Both the position numbers and the translations under genes were made by a program. Shown here in pieces: positions 52,705 to 63,846 of a stretch of DNA of 64,000 bases (its first letter is position 1; each line of letters opens with the position of its first letter). The DNA is taken from positions 38,500,149 through 38,564,148 of the forward strand of contig NC_088644.1 of NCBI RefSeq assembly GCF_964019385.1, read 5' to 3'. The notes below the pieces were generated by a model. It ran no database searches. It saw only the letters and a program-made list of their open reading frames with translations, and was not told where the DNA came from. The DNA is from Sycon ciliatum. Its lineage: Eukaryota; Porifera; Calcarea; Leucosolenida; Sycettidae.

Positions 52705-55700
52705 ATGGATGTCCTCCGCCCTCATATTATTGATCTTGGTGGTCGCTACTACAGGTGCTCCCCCGCATCTGTTGGACAGGCATCAGACTCCGACGCTGGA
52801 CAACTTCCAGCTTATGTGGAAGGTAAAATAATTATTGTCATCGTTTTCCTGCATTGCATGTAGGTACATGTACATGTTTAATGATCAGGCATGGTGCCAT
52901 TGGTGGTAACCTAGCAAGAGAGAAATTCCCAAGCTGATTGTATGATTTCTAAACACGTGTAGGAAGTTCTTTCCGAAGGGTGTGCAGACTCCCAGTGTAG
53001 CCACTTCATGTTTCACACAGTTATACACCACCACCCAAAAACGGTCTCTCGGCTACAAATTCTTCCAAAATAATAAACTTATGTTGTAAAGTCACCGTGT
53101 TCCAGTTGCTGATAATATACGCAGACAATGTAGGGTAGAGGTGTCTAACTGTGTGAAACGTGTAGGAAGTTGTAGCGCAGATGTTCGAACTTTACTTTAT
53201 CTTTTCCTGTATTTTCATATTCAAATGCTTCGCCTGTCATTTCCTCCTGAAGGATCGTAGGTGCGAGTGCCTGCTTGAAGCTGTATCGGGTATACAGCAC
53301 TACTACACTTCCATGCAAGTACACTAAGACCCAACTGCACTAAACATATTGTTCATGGGGGGGGGGGGGGGGGGGAGCCAAAATCGCAAGTCGACCGACG
53401 CTGTGCATGTTCACGCAGGGGCGTACGCCGCTCGCCTCCAGGAGTGGTTCCGATGCCAACTGATGCACCAACATTCCACACAATAGGGCTTGAAAGTGAT
53501 GACGTCAAAAACGGCCTGGGAGTAGTAAATTGACATCAGATTTCTATTTTGGATCCACTAAGGTGTGACTTTGCTATTGCCTCAGTATGTGGGTGCATAG
53601 CAACCCACTCATGTCGTATGCAGGTGCAACTTTTACTTCGCCACCAGTTGTCACCCCGCCCCCACTAGCCAAATCAGTCAGTTTCACTGGCAACATCACC
53701 TTGCTGTGAGTGAGACCGCTTGAAATGTGCTTGGATCCATACAAAAACTGGATCCAGGTGGATCCAGTTTTCGAATTTTTCAAATTGTTGCTATGCCATT
53801 GCTATGGAGTGACGTAGCACTTTCAAGCCCTATTGAAGTGCTGTTTTTCGTATCCCACGGAGTTTCTGCATATTCTCCTCAGACTGGGTGAAATTAACAT
53901 CCACAAGCTGCTGGACGATGATGTCATTGCTACGCATTTATGATTTTAAAGGACAGAATTTTACCTCGTTTTATGGATATTTTGTTCAACATGACGATTG
54001 CATGCAGTCCTGAAAGCTGCCTAAGTTTCGAATCATCTGGAGCAAACATCACACAGGGCAAGCAGAAGCCACCATTGCATGCCTGTCAAAAGACTACCCA
54101 GGGTAACTCCTCTAACAAGGATAGTTGAAAGTGGCGCTGTTTGCCATCCATCTGGACACGCACAGGAAACGAAATCCTTCGCCTTTGGTGGCGCACAATG
54201 ATTGTCGATGACGGAAATCTTTTCCGTGTCCAGCAAATTTCAGGGGACTGGATTCCGCTGTGGACGTCGACTTTCAGAATATCCCGTCCAACACACTCCC
54301 ATGTCATTGAAGTTAGTTTTGGATGATCCAGCAGCTTCCAACAACGGTCGCTCTACAGCTTCGCCGACGATTTCTTCCTCAACGCTGCTCGTTGGATGCA
54401 GACTTCGCTTGATAGTCAGGTGCGTCTGCATTCTCATCTATCGCTTGACCTTCGCCACTAGCACTGGCTACACGCTTTGTCTGCAGCTCAAAATAGCTCT
54501 GAATAGAGCGCTGGCCCTCTGGATGTCGACGCTTCATTTTTTCTTTTCCACAAAGCGAAAGCATTGTCAAAACACGACCAACTAATTACTTTGTCAAAAC
54601 AAACTCCAAAGGAAAATTTGACTCTGAGATCGAGGAATCCGGCGATGTACATGTAACTACACTAGTCTACAGTAGAGACTTTGTTGAACCCAGTTCAGTA
54701 CGCTGTGTCCCAGCACTACTTTCACACCTGGGCTAGTCACCGTCCTCGATCGGACCGTCAGGCGGATGCCAGGCATGCACTTGCACTGTGAGCGCTGGGC
54801 CTGGATCAACAAATTCTCAGTACCCGCATGGAATTTTTTTACTGGTTCCCGGGCATCCCGGGAACCGCCCTATGTACGCCCCTGTTCACGTACATGCATG
54901 CGATTTACAACGTCCAGCATTGCAAGCTGCGTTCGCTACTCACACAGTCGAAATTCCAACTGCGACTGTCGTACAAGCGGTGAGTAGTCCTATCACATCT
55001 GACTGGCCCTACTGCATACTGATCTGATGAATATTTAGCTCAGAAACTGGGCGAAAGTTGTCCCTATTTATGGAGGAGAAATTTGGATTACTTTGAGTGC
55101 ATTCTTAAATCGTCTCGGAAAGTTGGAGAATTGCGCATTTATCATCTCCAGATTTTCAGAGATACTCCAAAGCTCTCTGAACTCCCGAAGTGGTGGCAAC
55201 GTGGAGATTTCACTGTACATTTAGTCCTGTAGCTATGCAAAATGTGTTACTTCAGTAACGCCTGGCGCTAGCCAGGGTCCACACAGCTTTAACTCCCGTA
55301 GCTATGCAAAAGACGTTTCTTCAGTAACAGCTGGCGCTAGCCACGGTCCACACAGCTTTAATTCCGTGTTTGTTTGTTTGTGCCGTCGGCATCCCTGGCG
55401 CTATCCCGTACCTGTCCCGTACCGTACCATCAAAGACAGCTGGCCACAGTATTCAAATACTAGTAGGGCTTTCAAATGCAAGACCATAACGTGAGGCAAC
55501 TTGGAAAAATGAGTATGTACCGTAAAGTCTTGTATAAAAGCCGCACTTGAATAGAAGCCGCCCTTGAATAGAAGCCGCAATTTGGGCCCATCAAATCACA
55601 CATAAGCCTGGTTTTAGTGTTGACATACATAGAAATACCTGTCTTGTATAGAAACCTGTCTCATATAGAAGCCTGCAAAATTTCACCAAGAAAGTCATAG

Positions 55701-58669
55701 AAGCCGCGGCCTTTATACAAGACTTTACGGTATGCAAAGTGTATCGGAGAATGCATGCAGGGCGATAGTGCGGGTTCGAATCCCAGGTTATGTCTTAAAA
55801 AATGGGAGAAATGAAAAATTTATAGCATCCCTATGCTTTTTTGGCCTAGGTCATCAAGGTGGTAGACGGTGTCGTATAACCCTCTAATAAAAAAAGAATA
55901 AAAAAAGAGAGAGTTTATTTCTTTCGCTCAAGGCCCTACGCAATGCTTTTTTGCCTAGCTCATCATGCATGTTATTTGAACAGATGGAAACTTTTGCAAT
56001 ACAATGATATAGCCGATCAGTTCGTTGTGGTATGGTTGGGCATTGTAGCCATCATGGTTGATGTAAGACATTATAGCCAATCAATGGAAAAAAACATGTC
56101 CATCAGTTCTGATAACATGCATGATGAGCCAGGCAAAAAGGCATAGCGTAGGGCCCTGAGCTTCCAAGCTCTCTCGTTCCGTGTTTGTTTGTTTGTTTGT
56201 GCCGTCGGCATGCCTGGCGCTATCCCGTACCTGTCCCGTACGTTCCATCAAAGACAGCTGGCCACAAAATTCAAAATTAATAGGGCTTTCAAATGCAAGA
56301 TCATAACGTCAAGCAACTTGGAAGAATGAGTATGTACTTCGAAGTATGCGAAGTGTATCAGGGGAATGCATACAGGGTGATAGTGCGGGTTCGAATCCCA
56401 GGTTATGTCTTGAGAAAAAAATAGGAGAAATGATTTTTTTACTTTTGCCAATTATTAAACTAATATTCAAACTGACTGAAACGTGTTTGCAATACAATGA
56501 TGTAGCCAGTCAATGGGGAAAAAAAACATTTCCATCAGTTCTAATAACATGCATGATGAGCTAGGCAAAAAAAGCATAGCGTACGGTCCTGAGCTTCCAA
56601 GCTCTCTCGTTTTGTTTTCTGCACGTAAACTAGCACGAAGACATGACAGTTCCCATGTGCTTGTGCACGTGCGAGTGAACAGCATCATGTAAAAGCTCAA
56701 GCCCTGGTTCCATCGTAAAATAGGTCTTGACTGTGGCATCTGTCATCTTATGTTGTTGCATTTTTGACCATTATAGTATCTATTTTGTTGCATGACTGTA
56801 GATGTACATGACGAGGACTACGAAGACAACGAAGAGTGTATCGCGATTCAAGAACTACCTGATGGACGATACTCTAGCTCGCTTACCTTCCCCAGTGCCC
56901 TTTTCAGCCACTTCATCGGCAGGGGAGGCGATGTGAAGCGGCGCAACGAGAAGGAAACCAACACCTCCATTGACATCCCGAAGAAAGGTGTTGAGGGTGA
57001 TATTGGTAAGTTTGGCTGTGCAAGACTAGGTCCAGGCGTGTTGTTGGGAGGAACTGATTGATTTTATTTTATTTGGAGTCGCGAGACCAAACAAGCAGGA
57101 GTGCTCAATAACAGGGTAGTGAATGGTTGAGTTGTGCTATGTGACAATGTAGTGTGTGCGTGGGGTGGTGGTGGGGGTGGGGGGAGGGGGGAGGGGTGCT
57201 GCGGAGGCCCAATACAGTGTAAGGGGATGGGAGGAGAGAAGGCCAGCGAAGAGTCAAACTCAGAAGAGGGAGGAGAGAATAGCTGAAGTACACGTTTACT
57301 GTGCGAATTCAAATAAACCAAACAAACAGCAAAACAAGTACACAACTCACGAGAATAAAGAGGACTGGAGCACAGAATTGAACTGCTGAAGTACACAGCT
57401 GACGAGAATAAAGACAGGAGCACAGAATGAACGGGAGGCAGTCTACGAAGTGGTGGTACCATCGGTGCATGCACCATGGTACATTGTCACATTATCGGTT
57501 TTGCAAAGTTCATGGGTACTGAATACCATAGAAAGGGTTGTACGGTTGAGACGAACACTGGGATGACTAGCAGCTCAATCTGCGGTCGCGGATCATCTTG
57601 TTTACTGAAGCTGGTGACTGGGGATGCTGCATGGAGGTGAGGATCCGAGGAGCGAAGGTATGCTTCCCTGATGCCAGGACGAACCCTTCCTCGTCCGGAG
57701 ACGCATGCGCTGCTTTGCCCCGGGATGTTAGTCGAAAATCTGGGGTGACAGGTGTTGCCTGCGCCTGCTTGAGTGACACCTGGGGTACTGGAATCCTGCA
57801 CCTCAATTCAGGTTTCCGCTGCTGTAGCACTTGCTGCTGCGCTTGAGGCGACAGCTGCTGCTGGTGGACTGCGCACAGCCCTTGGGCCGGTGTAGTGACC
57901 TGGCTAACCTCAGGCTGCTGATTTGCAGCTGCGGTCGCGGCCCGGGTCAACTGCTGGTCGCTGTTCTGCACGCTGTTTTGTACGGTGGCAGCTGCGGTCG
58001 CAGCCAGGGTCAACTGCTAGTCGCCGTTCTGCACGCTGTTCTGTACGGTGTTGGCCGGGCAGCGATGTACGCTTGGGACAGTCACAGGTGGTCACCACCA
58101 CAGCGGTAACATGTCTGGGTTTTGACCCCAGTGGTACGCCCTGTACTCATTTTCACCGATTCGTCGCTTGCAGGGAACTGTCTTTTTCAGCACCATCAAA
58201 ACCCGCCGAGCTCCGGTGAGAATTTTGACCTCAGCATAATAAATAGTTTCTGGCTCAAATTTTCCCAACCACTTCCCCGAATACTCCAAGCGCTGAGGCT
58301 ATATGGCCTTCGTGCAAGTGCGGTTCACAACCATACACGTATACTCTGCATGCAGTTCTTGTTCCGTCTCCCGGCTTGACTCCCGGCATGACACTTACTC
58401 GCCGTTCAAGTTCAGTCCGGCAGCTGCAAGACCATCACGAGCATCGACATTTCGAAAAGTGAGGACACAAGTCCCTGGGCGCCCTTGCAAGTCAATCTGC
58501 AGCACGTCTTTCAAGTCAAGCTTAGCCGACAGTATGGCCTTGGCTACGTCAATATGGACAGTCCGCCCCTTGCGGTGGAAGTGAGCAGTAGGCCTCTCCA
58601 TCAGGACCTCCAGAATTTGAAACCACACTCAATTCGAATTTTTTCTGAACTACACTGTCATAACAATTA

Positions 58670-58740
<71 letters not shown>

Positions 58741-61700
58741 GCGAGGGGGGAACTGTGTTGCAACTCCGAGTTTTACGTAGTCACGGTCACCAGGCAAGTG
58801 ATGGCTCTAAAACGGACGGCCTGAACTAACATTGTATTTTTGAAGTTGACATGCGACATGTAGTTTTAGGGCTATACTATAATGAAGAGTATATCACCCC
58901 CCCCCCCCCCCCCAAGAGTGTGCAACTCTGCATATGGGGTCTTCGACGGCGAAAACTCACATCACGTGTTTCGTACTACGTACAAACGAAGGATAGCATG
59001 CGCACAATCCGAATATCTGCCAGGATCATGCTGGGGATTTGCATACGCCCAGTGAGTTTCTGTCAGAGAGTGCTTTTTTTATTACTCCGCTGCTCGCTAA
59101 AAACGGGCTGGAAACGTACAACTGTGACACTACACCACGTGATGTGAGTTTTCGCCGTCGGCGAACCCCATAGAAAGGGTATCATGAGTTGCACACTCTT
59201 GGAGGGGGGGGGGGGGGGTTATTCTACTCTTGCTATAATAGGTACCATGGCTAGCTCAATGCGCTTGTAGCATATTCATCACTCTTACTGATTATTCTAC
59301 TTTCTCGACGGAAACTCCTGAAAACATACTACTGTACAGTCGTCCCTCTTTAATCCAGCACTTTATAAACCAGCACCCGCTATAAACCAGCATAATTTTC
59401 AGCAACCAAAATTTCGTTTTCATGCACACATTGCAGCAGTAAATCTGATTTTCTAATCCAGCACCCTCCCTAATCCAGCAGAATTTCCGTAACACAAATG
59501 GTGCCGGATGATAAAGGGACCACCGTAGTACCTTTCATTTACCAGTGCCCATTGTTCACATCCACTTGTTATCATCGTCGTCATTGTGTTTGCTTGTTCC
59601 AGTGATCCGTGGCCATAGTCGACATGATGTTGCGTCAGCCTGTGGCCGCCTGCACGTGTTGGCCGTCAAGGGTCGGCGGCTAGCAGAGTGGACACACTTG
59701 TTGTGCATACCGCTCAAGGGCGTCGTTACCGTTGTGGAGAACTTCGACACCTTCAGGAAGGCTTTCCTCCAGTCGTCTGGCAAGGTAGGTGCTGGCCTTA
59801 CAATCACATTCATATTGTATTGTACGCAACACAACGAATGCAGATCCTGGTTTTTTGAACGTACTCTCCTATTGCGTGCATATTATCTCTCGACTCTGAT
59901 TATCTATCCAGTCGAAATATACATGTTCTGTCCCGAAACGTAACGTCGTACCATATTTGCCGCAGTATACTGCCTGCACCCCCTTTCTGACTAAAATATT
60001 GGACCAGTCACTCAAGGCCCATTCAGTGAAACTTGCACAGAACATACCCGCCTCACAACTCATACGGATTTTTACTGTATAGGCGGGGTACCCGGTATCC
60101 GAGGTTGCAAAGCCGGTCATAGTCTAGTAACAGGGTTCTAGCCAAGGGGGGGGGGGGGGGTAGAGTGGAGCAGCGCCCCCTACTCTGAGATAGCGCACCC
60201 CTACTCATGTTTTTCGATTTTTTTCAGGTCACAAAGCGAAGCACCTTCAACAGGCGGAGCCTCCACTGCAGCCAATTAATTAATCATGTCTCACTCTCCT
60301 TCTTCACTTCCACGGCCTTTAATACACTGCAATCGTTGTCAATATCTCTCCAAATTTTCGCCCTTGGGTCTTCATGAGGGAAGTTGCCCTTCTTATGTGT
60401 TTCGGCAGCTGGCCTAGATTCAGATTCATATACATGTACTCCCTGATGAAGGCCCAAGGGCGAACATTTGGAGAGATATCAACTGCAGTGTCGCGTATAA
60501 AAGTATGACCTGTATAGAAGCATAACTCGAATAGAAGCCGATTTTTGAAGCGCGCCGTGACACAGAAGCATGATTTGAATAGAAGCCGCTCTGCAAAGTA
60601 CATGTGCAAGTACATGTGTGGCAGTATGCACTGCACAGTGTACACTGATGATGTTGACGTAGAGACATGTTTTAAATAGAAGCATAACTTGAATAGAAGC
60701 ATGGTTGGAACCCCGGCTTATACGGCCGTAAGCACCTGCTTTTATACGCGACTTTACGGTATGACGATTGCAGTTTAAGACCGTGGAAGTGAAGAAGGAG
60801 ATTGAGACACAACGCGAAATACGGAAATCAAACGATCGTTCTGGGTGCACGCTGCACCCGTGCGTTTCATTTATGCGACAAGGCAATATTGGAAAATGGA
60901 AAAAGGGGTTACGGTAACTTTTTATTTTCCCTGCCCCCTCCCCTCTCCTACTGCTTTGTTTCCTGGCTGGAACCCTGGTGTAATGCAGTACAGTAGAATG
61001 CCGATTATTCGAACGTCAACTATCCGAACGATCAGTTATCCGAATGCTTGCTTGCATTGAATTGAGGGGTAAAAAAAATTAAAAAATGAGTTTTTTGCTA
61101 ATTTTCCCCACTCGGAGCACCATTCAAGCGATGCACAGGATGTATTACAACAGGCTGGAGTCGAAACGTATAACAATAGTGTCATTTTGAGGAGCTGGGG
61201 TGAGCCTACTTCCTGTTGTACATGTACTGCCGAAGAGATTGAAAAATGATGAAAGCATGCGGGAATATGCATGTGTTTAGATAGATGTGTGTCATATCCA
61301 AGGTACTTTAATAGAAGAATTAGTAATACAATGTACTGAGTAGAATTTATTATTTTGATAGGGAAGGCCCTACGGACGTTGCCGTCTTGTTACAGGGAAC
61401 CCTAAATGCTCTTCGCAGAGCGAAACGAAAGTGGATAGATGCTCAACTTGACGCCACGAGGCAAGCAGAGAATTCCACCTAGCTGTGCCAAGGAAAGAAA
61501 TAGAGAACTTGCAATATCTAGTTTTAGCAGCGGGCAAAGAAAGTGAAGAGAGAGAAAGACTACCCTCTAGTGCGCCTCTCCGTGCAAGTAGCAGCTGACT
61601 GGAGGGTGAATGCTTCCAAGGTATGCACTTAGTATGTTCAAATCGCTGGTCAACTTGTGCTGGAGTTCTCCAGTAGACTTACAGTGCATATAAAAAGCTA

Positions 61701-63789
61701 TTCTCGCCAGCATATTGTTGGGACTGTACGTGGCGAAGTATTCCAGGGACATGTCACACATACAGAGAGAATAGTAGAGGCCCTAGCAGCACCCACCCTT
61801 GTGGAACGCCTCGCGTACAATGAGTCGCGTCTCCCCGGTTCGTTCCAATTCTCACGCGTTGTCTACCTTGCAGATAGCTCGCGAATCACTGGAGTGCTAC
61901 TCCGCTTACGCCAATGGCTTGTAGCTCATTGAGGAGTAGTTCTACCTAGTTCATACAGAGGTTTTGCTATGCATATGTATGCTGAATTCCATGATAGGTG
62001 ATACTTGAATCAGTGAACAGCTGAATCGATTGCATTTCTTGGCTTGCCCTTCCCTTGATGCCATTATGGGCTTGAATTCGCTCATCCCTCCAGCTGAACA
62101 ACAACTCCATTGTAGACTTGAACAATTGCATAGCTCTACAGTCATAATTATAGTCATCAGATCATTAACAGCCTTGAGGAGTTAAGTGCGGCCCGTAGTT
62201 CTGACTCTTTTATCGCCATAACAACCCGTTCGTTGAATACATCGAATCCTCTTACTCTCTGCCAGCAACTTAGCCACAGCCTTGGATATGTTGCCTTTGA
62301 GCAGCTTGTCTGGATAAGGCCATTCTGCACCAAACAAACTCGTCAATTACGTAGAGCATGTATCCCATGTAGCTCGGCTATTCTTGCGGAGAACAACTAG
62401 ATTGAGCATAACAGCATTGGAAACAAGGATCGAGGCAGGGACCGAACCAGCCTAGAGCAATTCAATTTGTACACCAGCATCATTTCGCGCTGGAGTCTTC
62501 TTCCATACATTATGGGCTTCAATACGCTATTCCCGCCAGCTAAAAAAACCACTCCATTGTGAATGTGAAGAGTTGCATAGTTTTTCAGTCAGGTGAGGAA
62601 ATGCGATCATGTGATGTGAAGTCAGTGATCAGATCCTTCACAGCTGTGAGGAATTTTCAAACTCCAAGTGTGGCCCGTGGTTGCGACTCTTTCATCTCAA
62701 TTATGACCCTTTCATTGAACACATCAAATGCTGGCCGTGATCGCATATTTGTAAATGTGGTGAGATGAATGTGTTCGTGCCTTAGGGGTGTGGAGCTCAA
62801 CGGACATTTGCTGTCCTTGATGTACACTGCTCTGCTCTGAAGTCAGCATCTACTTGCACAATCACGTGTACTTTGCAACCTTGGAGCGGAAGCATTGAAT
62901 ATGCCCTTCACTGGTGCTCCACCAACACCCCCCAGTGAAAAAGGGCTGGCAAGTCCATCGTCTATACACAAGCAACAAGCAAGTGTTGCCTGCTCTCACC
63001 CTCGTTGCTGCTTATCTCTTTGTCTTTCTGTCGCTGACGAAAAATCAGTGTGCAATGTGACGGACGTTTGGGCTGGTTGAAGCCCGCGATGCCTTACTAC
63101 TGCTTTCTGTTTGCCCTTCACAAACATAGCAATCAGCTTCACCAGTAGCTCATTTCCGGTATCCCCGGCACCGGCGATCCTCATGTATGCACCTACGAGA
63201 CCTTCATGCTTCATCGGCTGCTGCTTGAGCTCACTTGGGGCACTTTTGCCGTGAGATACCAGCAGTGCTGGCAGAAGCTTCTCACATATCTCATGCATCA
63301 TCAAGAAGAGGGGTATGGCCCTTTGTACCAAGTCAAACACACGGTGTGAACGACGTGGCGGTGTGTCGTGTTCTTCCGAATAGTCCTCTTCCAGAGAACT
63401 TCCAGCTTAGAAGCAGAATAGTGCAGCACAGTCCACACTGTAGCCCAGCCAATATGACTGTATGCTGTGTGCATTGCTCGAGCATAAGCTACAGTGTCCT
63501 TATCTGGAACGTATTGCTCTAATTCTACGCTTTGACCTTATCGACATTCCGGGTGTACTGCACACTGCTTCTGGAACTAGCGCTAGCGCGTGAACTTGAA
63601 CACATCTCGTACAAATAATCGCCTATGTACATGGTCTTCTGTGTTGCGTGCATTGCTTGAGCGTACATGTACATGACCTTCTGTGTTGCCACTACCTAGA
63701 TGCGTGGCGTGGACCCGAGTATCTTTCAGAACCCGCTCAAGCTCCACTTGACCCTCGGCACTCTGAAGCTTCTATCACAGGCTGAAGTT
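52705..63789 (+). CDS. ASCC1: ASCC1, activating signal cointegrator 1 complex subunit 1 (5' part)
   Basis: Subunit of the ASCC complex, which works in transcription co-activation, alkylation repair and ribosome quality control. Exons: 52705-52822, 56802-57005, 59603-59784, 63700-63789; the last ends at a donor and the gene runs off the right edge. Phases agree at all junctions. The start MDVLRPHIIDLGGRYYR matches human MEVLRPQLIRIDGRNYR. The KH domain covers about residues 50-125, with the GxxG loop as GRGG at 79-82 and ETNTSIDIPK (human ETKTSISIPK). Exon 4 starts the AKAP7-type 2H phosphoesterase domain: VDPSIFQNPLKLHLTLG, with the first HxT motif at H184-T186. About 198 codons are present, roughly half of the usual length. 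Intron 1 holds a hAT remnant, intron 2 a retroelement fossil on the other strand. Confidence 0.93.
53085..53145 (-). pseudogene. Fragment of an SLC19A first exon
   Basis: Minus-strand LSAYIISNWNTVTL matches SLC19A residues FSAYIISNWKLVTF at 44640-44700; at the DNA level the core TGCGTATATTATCAGCAACT is identical. Only some 45 bp are alike. It suggests a lost second copy of the gene, now in ASCC1 intron 1. Confidence 0.55.
53416..54884. mobile_element. hAT transposon, deleted copy
   Basis: 1469 bp, ends CAGGGGCGTACGCC and inverse form TATGTACGCCCCTG, typical hAT termini. TTCACG is present on both sides (53410-53415, 54885-54890), the visible part of the target duplication. The inside encodes a damaged transposase N terminus on the minus strand. 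Confidence 0.85.
53930..54570 (-). pseudogene. hAT transposase N terminus with TTF-type zinc finger, broken
   Basis: Minus-strand pieces in order: MKRRHPEGQRSIQSYF (the usual Lys-rich start of ZMYM1/TTF-type hAT proteins), a Ser/Glu-rich linker, then KQRHFQLSLLEELPWVVF and NGGFCLPCVMF, the RxFQxxWLxxxPWL...FCxxCxxF pattern of TTF zinc fingers. An in-frame stop interrupts between WVVF and the Cys pair and earlier frames are shifted. The dimerisation domain is missing. Confidence 0.75.
55365..55820 (+). repeat. Repeat copy A with tRNA-like B box, carrying an inserted MITE
   Basis: GTGCCGTCGGCATCCCTGGC, then GGGCTTTCAAATGCAAGACC, then after the insert GTGCGGGTTCGAATCCC. Direct repeat of 56180-56435. 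GGTTCGAATCC is a pol III B box, so a tRNA-derived SINE is likely. The insert at 55520-55730 is a separate element. Confidence 0.7.
55520..55730. mobile_element. TA-targeting MITE, CCGTAAAGTC family
   Basis: 211 bp, ends CCGTAAAGTCTTGTATAAAAG and inverse are matched over more than 20 bases; inner part repeats GAATAGAAGCCGC. TA on both sides; the sister repeat at 56330-56350 shows the site without the element. A relative is at 60486-60760. Confidence 0.88.
56180..56435 (+). repeat. Repeat copy B (empty site)
   Basis: Same sequence as 55365-55820 without the 211-bp insert, ending GTGCGGGTTCGAATCCC and an A-rich tail. In ASCC1 intron 1. Confidence 0.75.
57490..58640 (-). mobile_element. Retroelement fossil with gag/ORF1-like reading frames
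   Basis: Minus-strand frames of a nucleic-acid-binding gag-like or LINE ORF1-like protein: a leading domain near 58400-58630, a middle part near 58090-58290 (RRVLMVLKK, YRAYHWGQ) followed by a Cys/His knuckle-like motif, and a Gln/Ala-rich tail near 57570-58010. LTR or LINE origin is not decided, as no long terminal repeats or polymerase were seen. It is broken, with a few interruptions, and lies opposite to ASCC1 in its second intron. Age looks moderate. Confidence 0.6.
58673..58739. repeat. (GA)n microsatellite
   Basis: Pure GA tract at the upstream edge of the retroelement fossil. Confidence 0.95.
58884..59232. mobile_element. CAAGAG-family element, GTGTGCAACTC subfamily, 7-bp target duplication
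   Basis: 349 bp. Left end GAAGAGTATATCACCC then poly-C, CAAGAGTGTGCAACTC; right end inverse, GAGTTGCACACTCTTG, poly-G, then GGGTTATTCTACTCTTG. CTATAAT flanks both sides (58877-58883, 59233-59239). Long arms with CACGTGATGTGAGTTTTCGC. In ASCC1 intron 2. Confidence 0.85.
59337..59525. mobile_element. TA-flanked MITE, CAGTCGTCCCTCTTTAATCC family
   Basis: 189 bp with ends CAGTCGTCCCTCTTTAATCC and inverse form GGATGATAAAGGGACCACCG, TA on both sides. AACCAGCA words recur inside. Pogo-like by its ends. It ends about 75 bases before exon 59603-59784 of ASCC1. Confidence 0.8.
60340..60483. repeat. Short inverted repeat
   Basis: GATATCTCTCCAAATTTTCG at the left edge is the inverse of CGAACATTTGGAGAGATATC on the right, with CCCTTGGG words inside; MITE-like, in ASCC1 intron 3. 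Confidence 0.65.
60486..60760. mobile_element. MITE related to the CCGTAAAGTC family
   Basis: GTCGCGTATAAAAG on the left, CTTTTATACGCGACTTTACGG on the right in part; inner GAATAGAAGC repeats as in 55520-55730. The left end has lost the CCGTAAA part. Confidence 0.7.
60985..61055. mobile_element. Single pogo/Tigger-type end
   Basis: TACAGTAGAATGCCGATTAT followed by TCGAACG and repeated TATCCGAA words, the usual end of Tigger-like elements. The partner end was not found. Confidence 0.45.
62040..63420 (-). pseudogene. Unidentified minus-strand coding remnant with a duplicated segment
   Basis: A minus-strand frame from about 63418 to 62996 looks like real protein: SSLEEDYSEEHDTPPRR, FDLVQRAIPLFLMMHEICEK, LVGAYMRIAGAGDTG, LVKLIAMFVKGKQK. 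Further along the same strand two diverged copies of one segment occur, at 62160-62330 (WPYPDKLLKGNISKA, VFNERVVMAIKESELRA) and 62640-62740 (FDVFNERVIIEMKESQ). The copies lie in several frames, so the locus is decayed. I do not recognise the family; transposase, retroelement or host gene copy are all possible. It lies in ASCC1 intron 3. Confidence 0.5.
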
Positions 63790-63846
63790 GTAAGTCGCTC
63801 ACCTGGAATGTTGTCTTTGTCTTTTGTCACTTCTTCCCTTGGGTCT

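Larger units (their letters stand above)
53356..54955. mobile_element. Harbinger-like MITE, split by a hAT element
   Basis: Left part to 53415 (poly-G, AAAATCGCAAGTCGACCGAC) and right part from 54885 (TACATGCATGCGATTT, CGTCCAGCATTGCAAGC) match consecutive parts of the intact copy at 13179-13426. The 1469-bp insert between them is the hAT element. Confidence 0.75.

Noticed and set aside
52708-52829. Frame MSSALILLILVVATTG, which looks like a signal peptide.
   Set aside because: It is the shifted reading of ASCC1 exon 1; the other frame gives MDVLRPHIIDLGGRYYR, which matches the family and joins exon 2 in phase.
55770-55800. Possible tRNA gene from a perfect B box GGTTCGAATCC.
   Set aside because: No cloverleaf or proper A box; the same sequence recurs at 56380-56410, so a SINE-like repeat is likelier.
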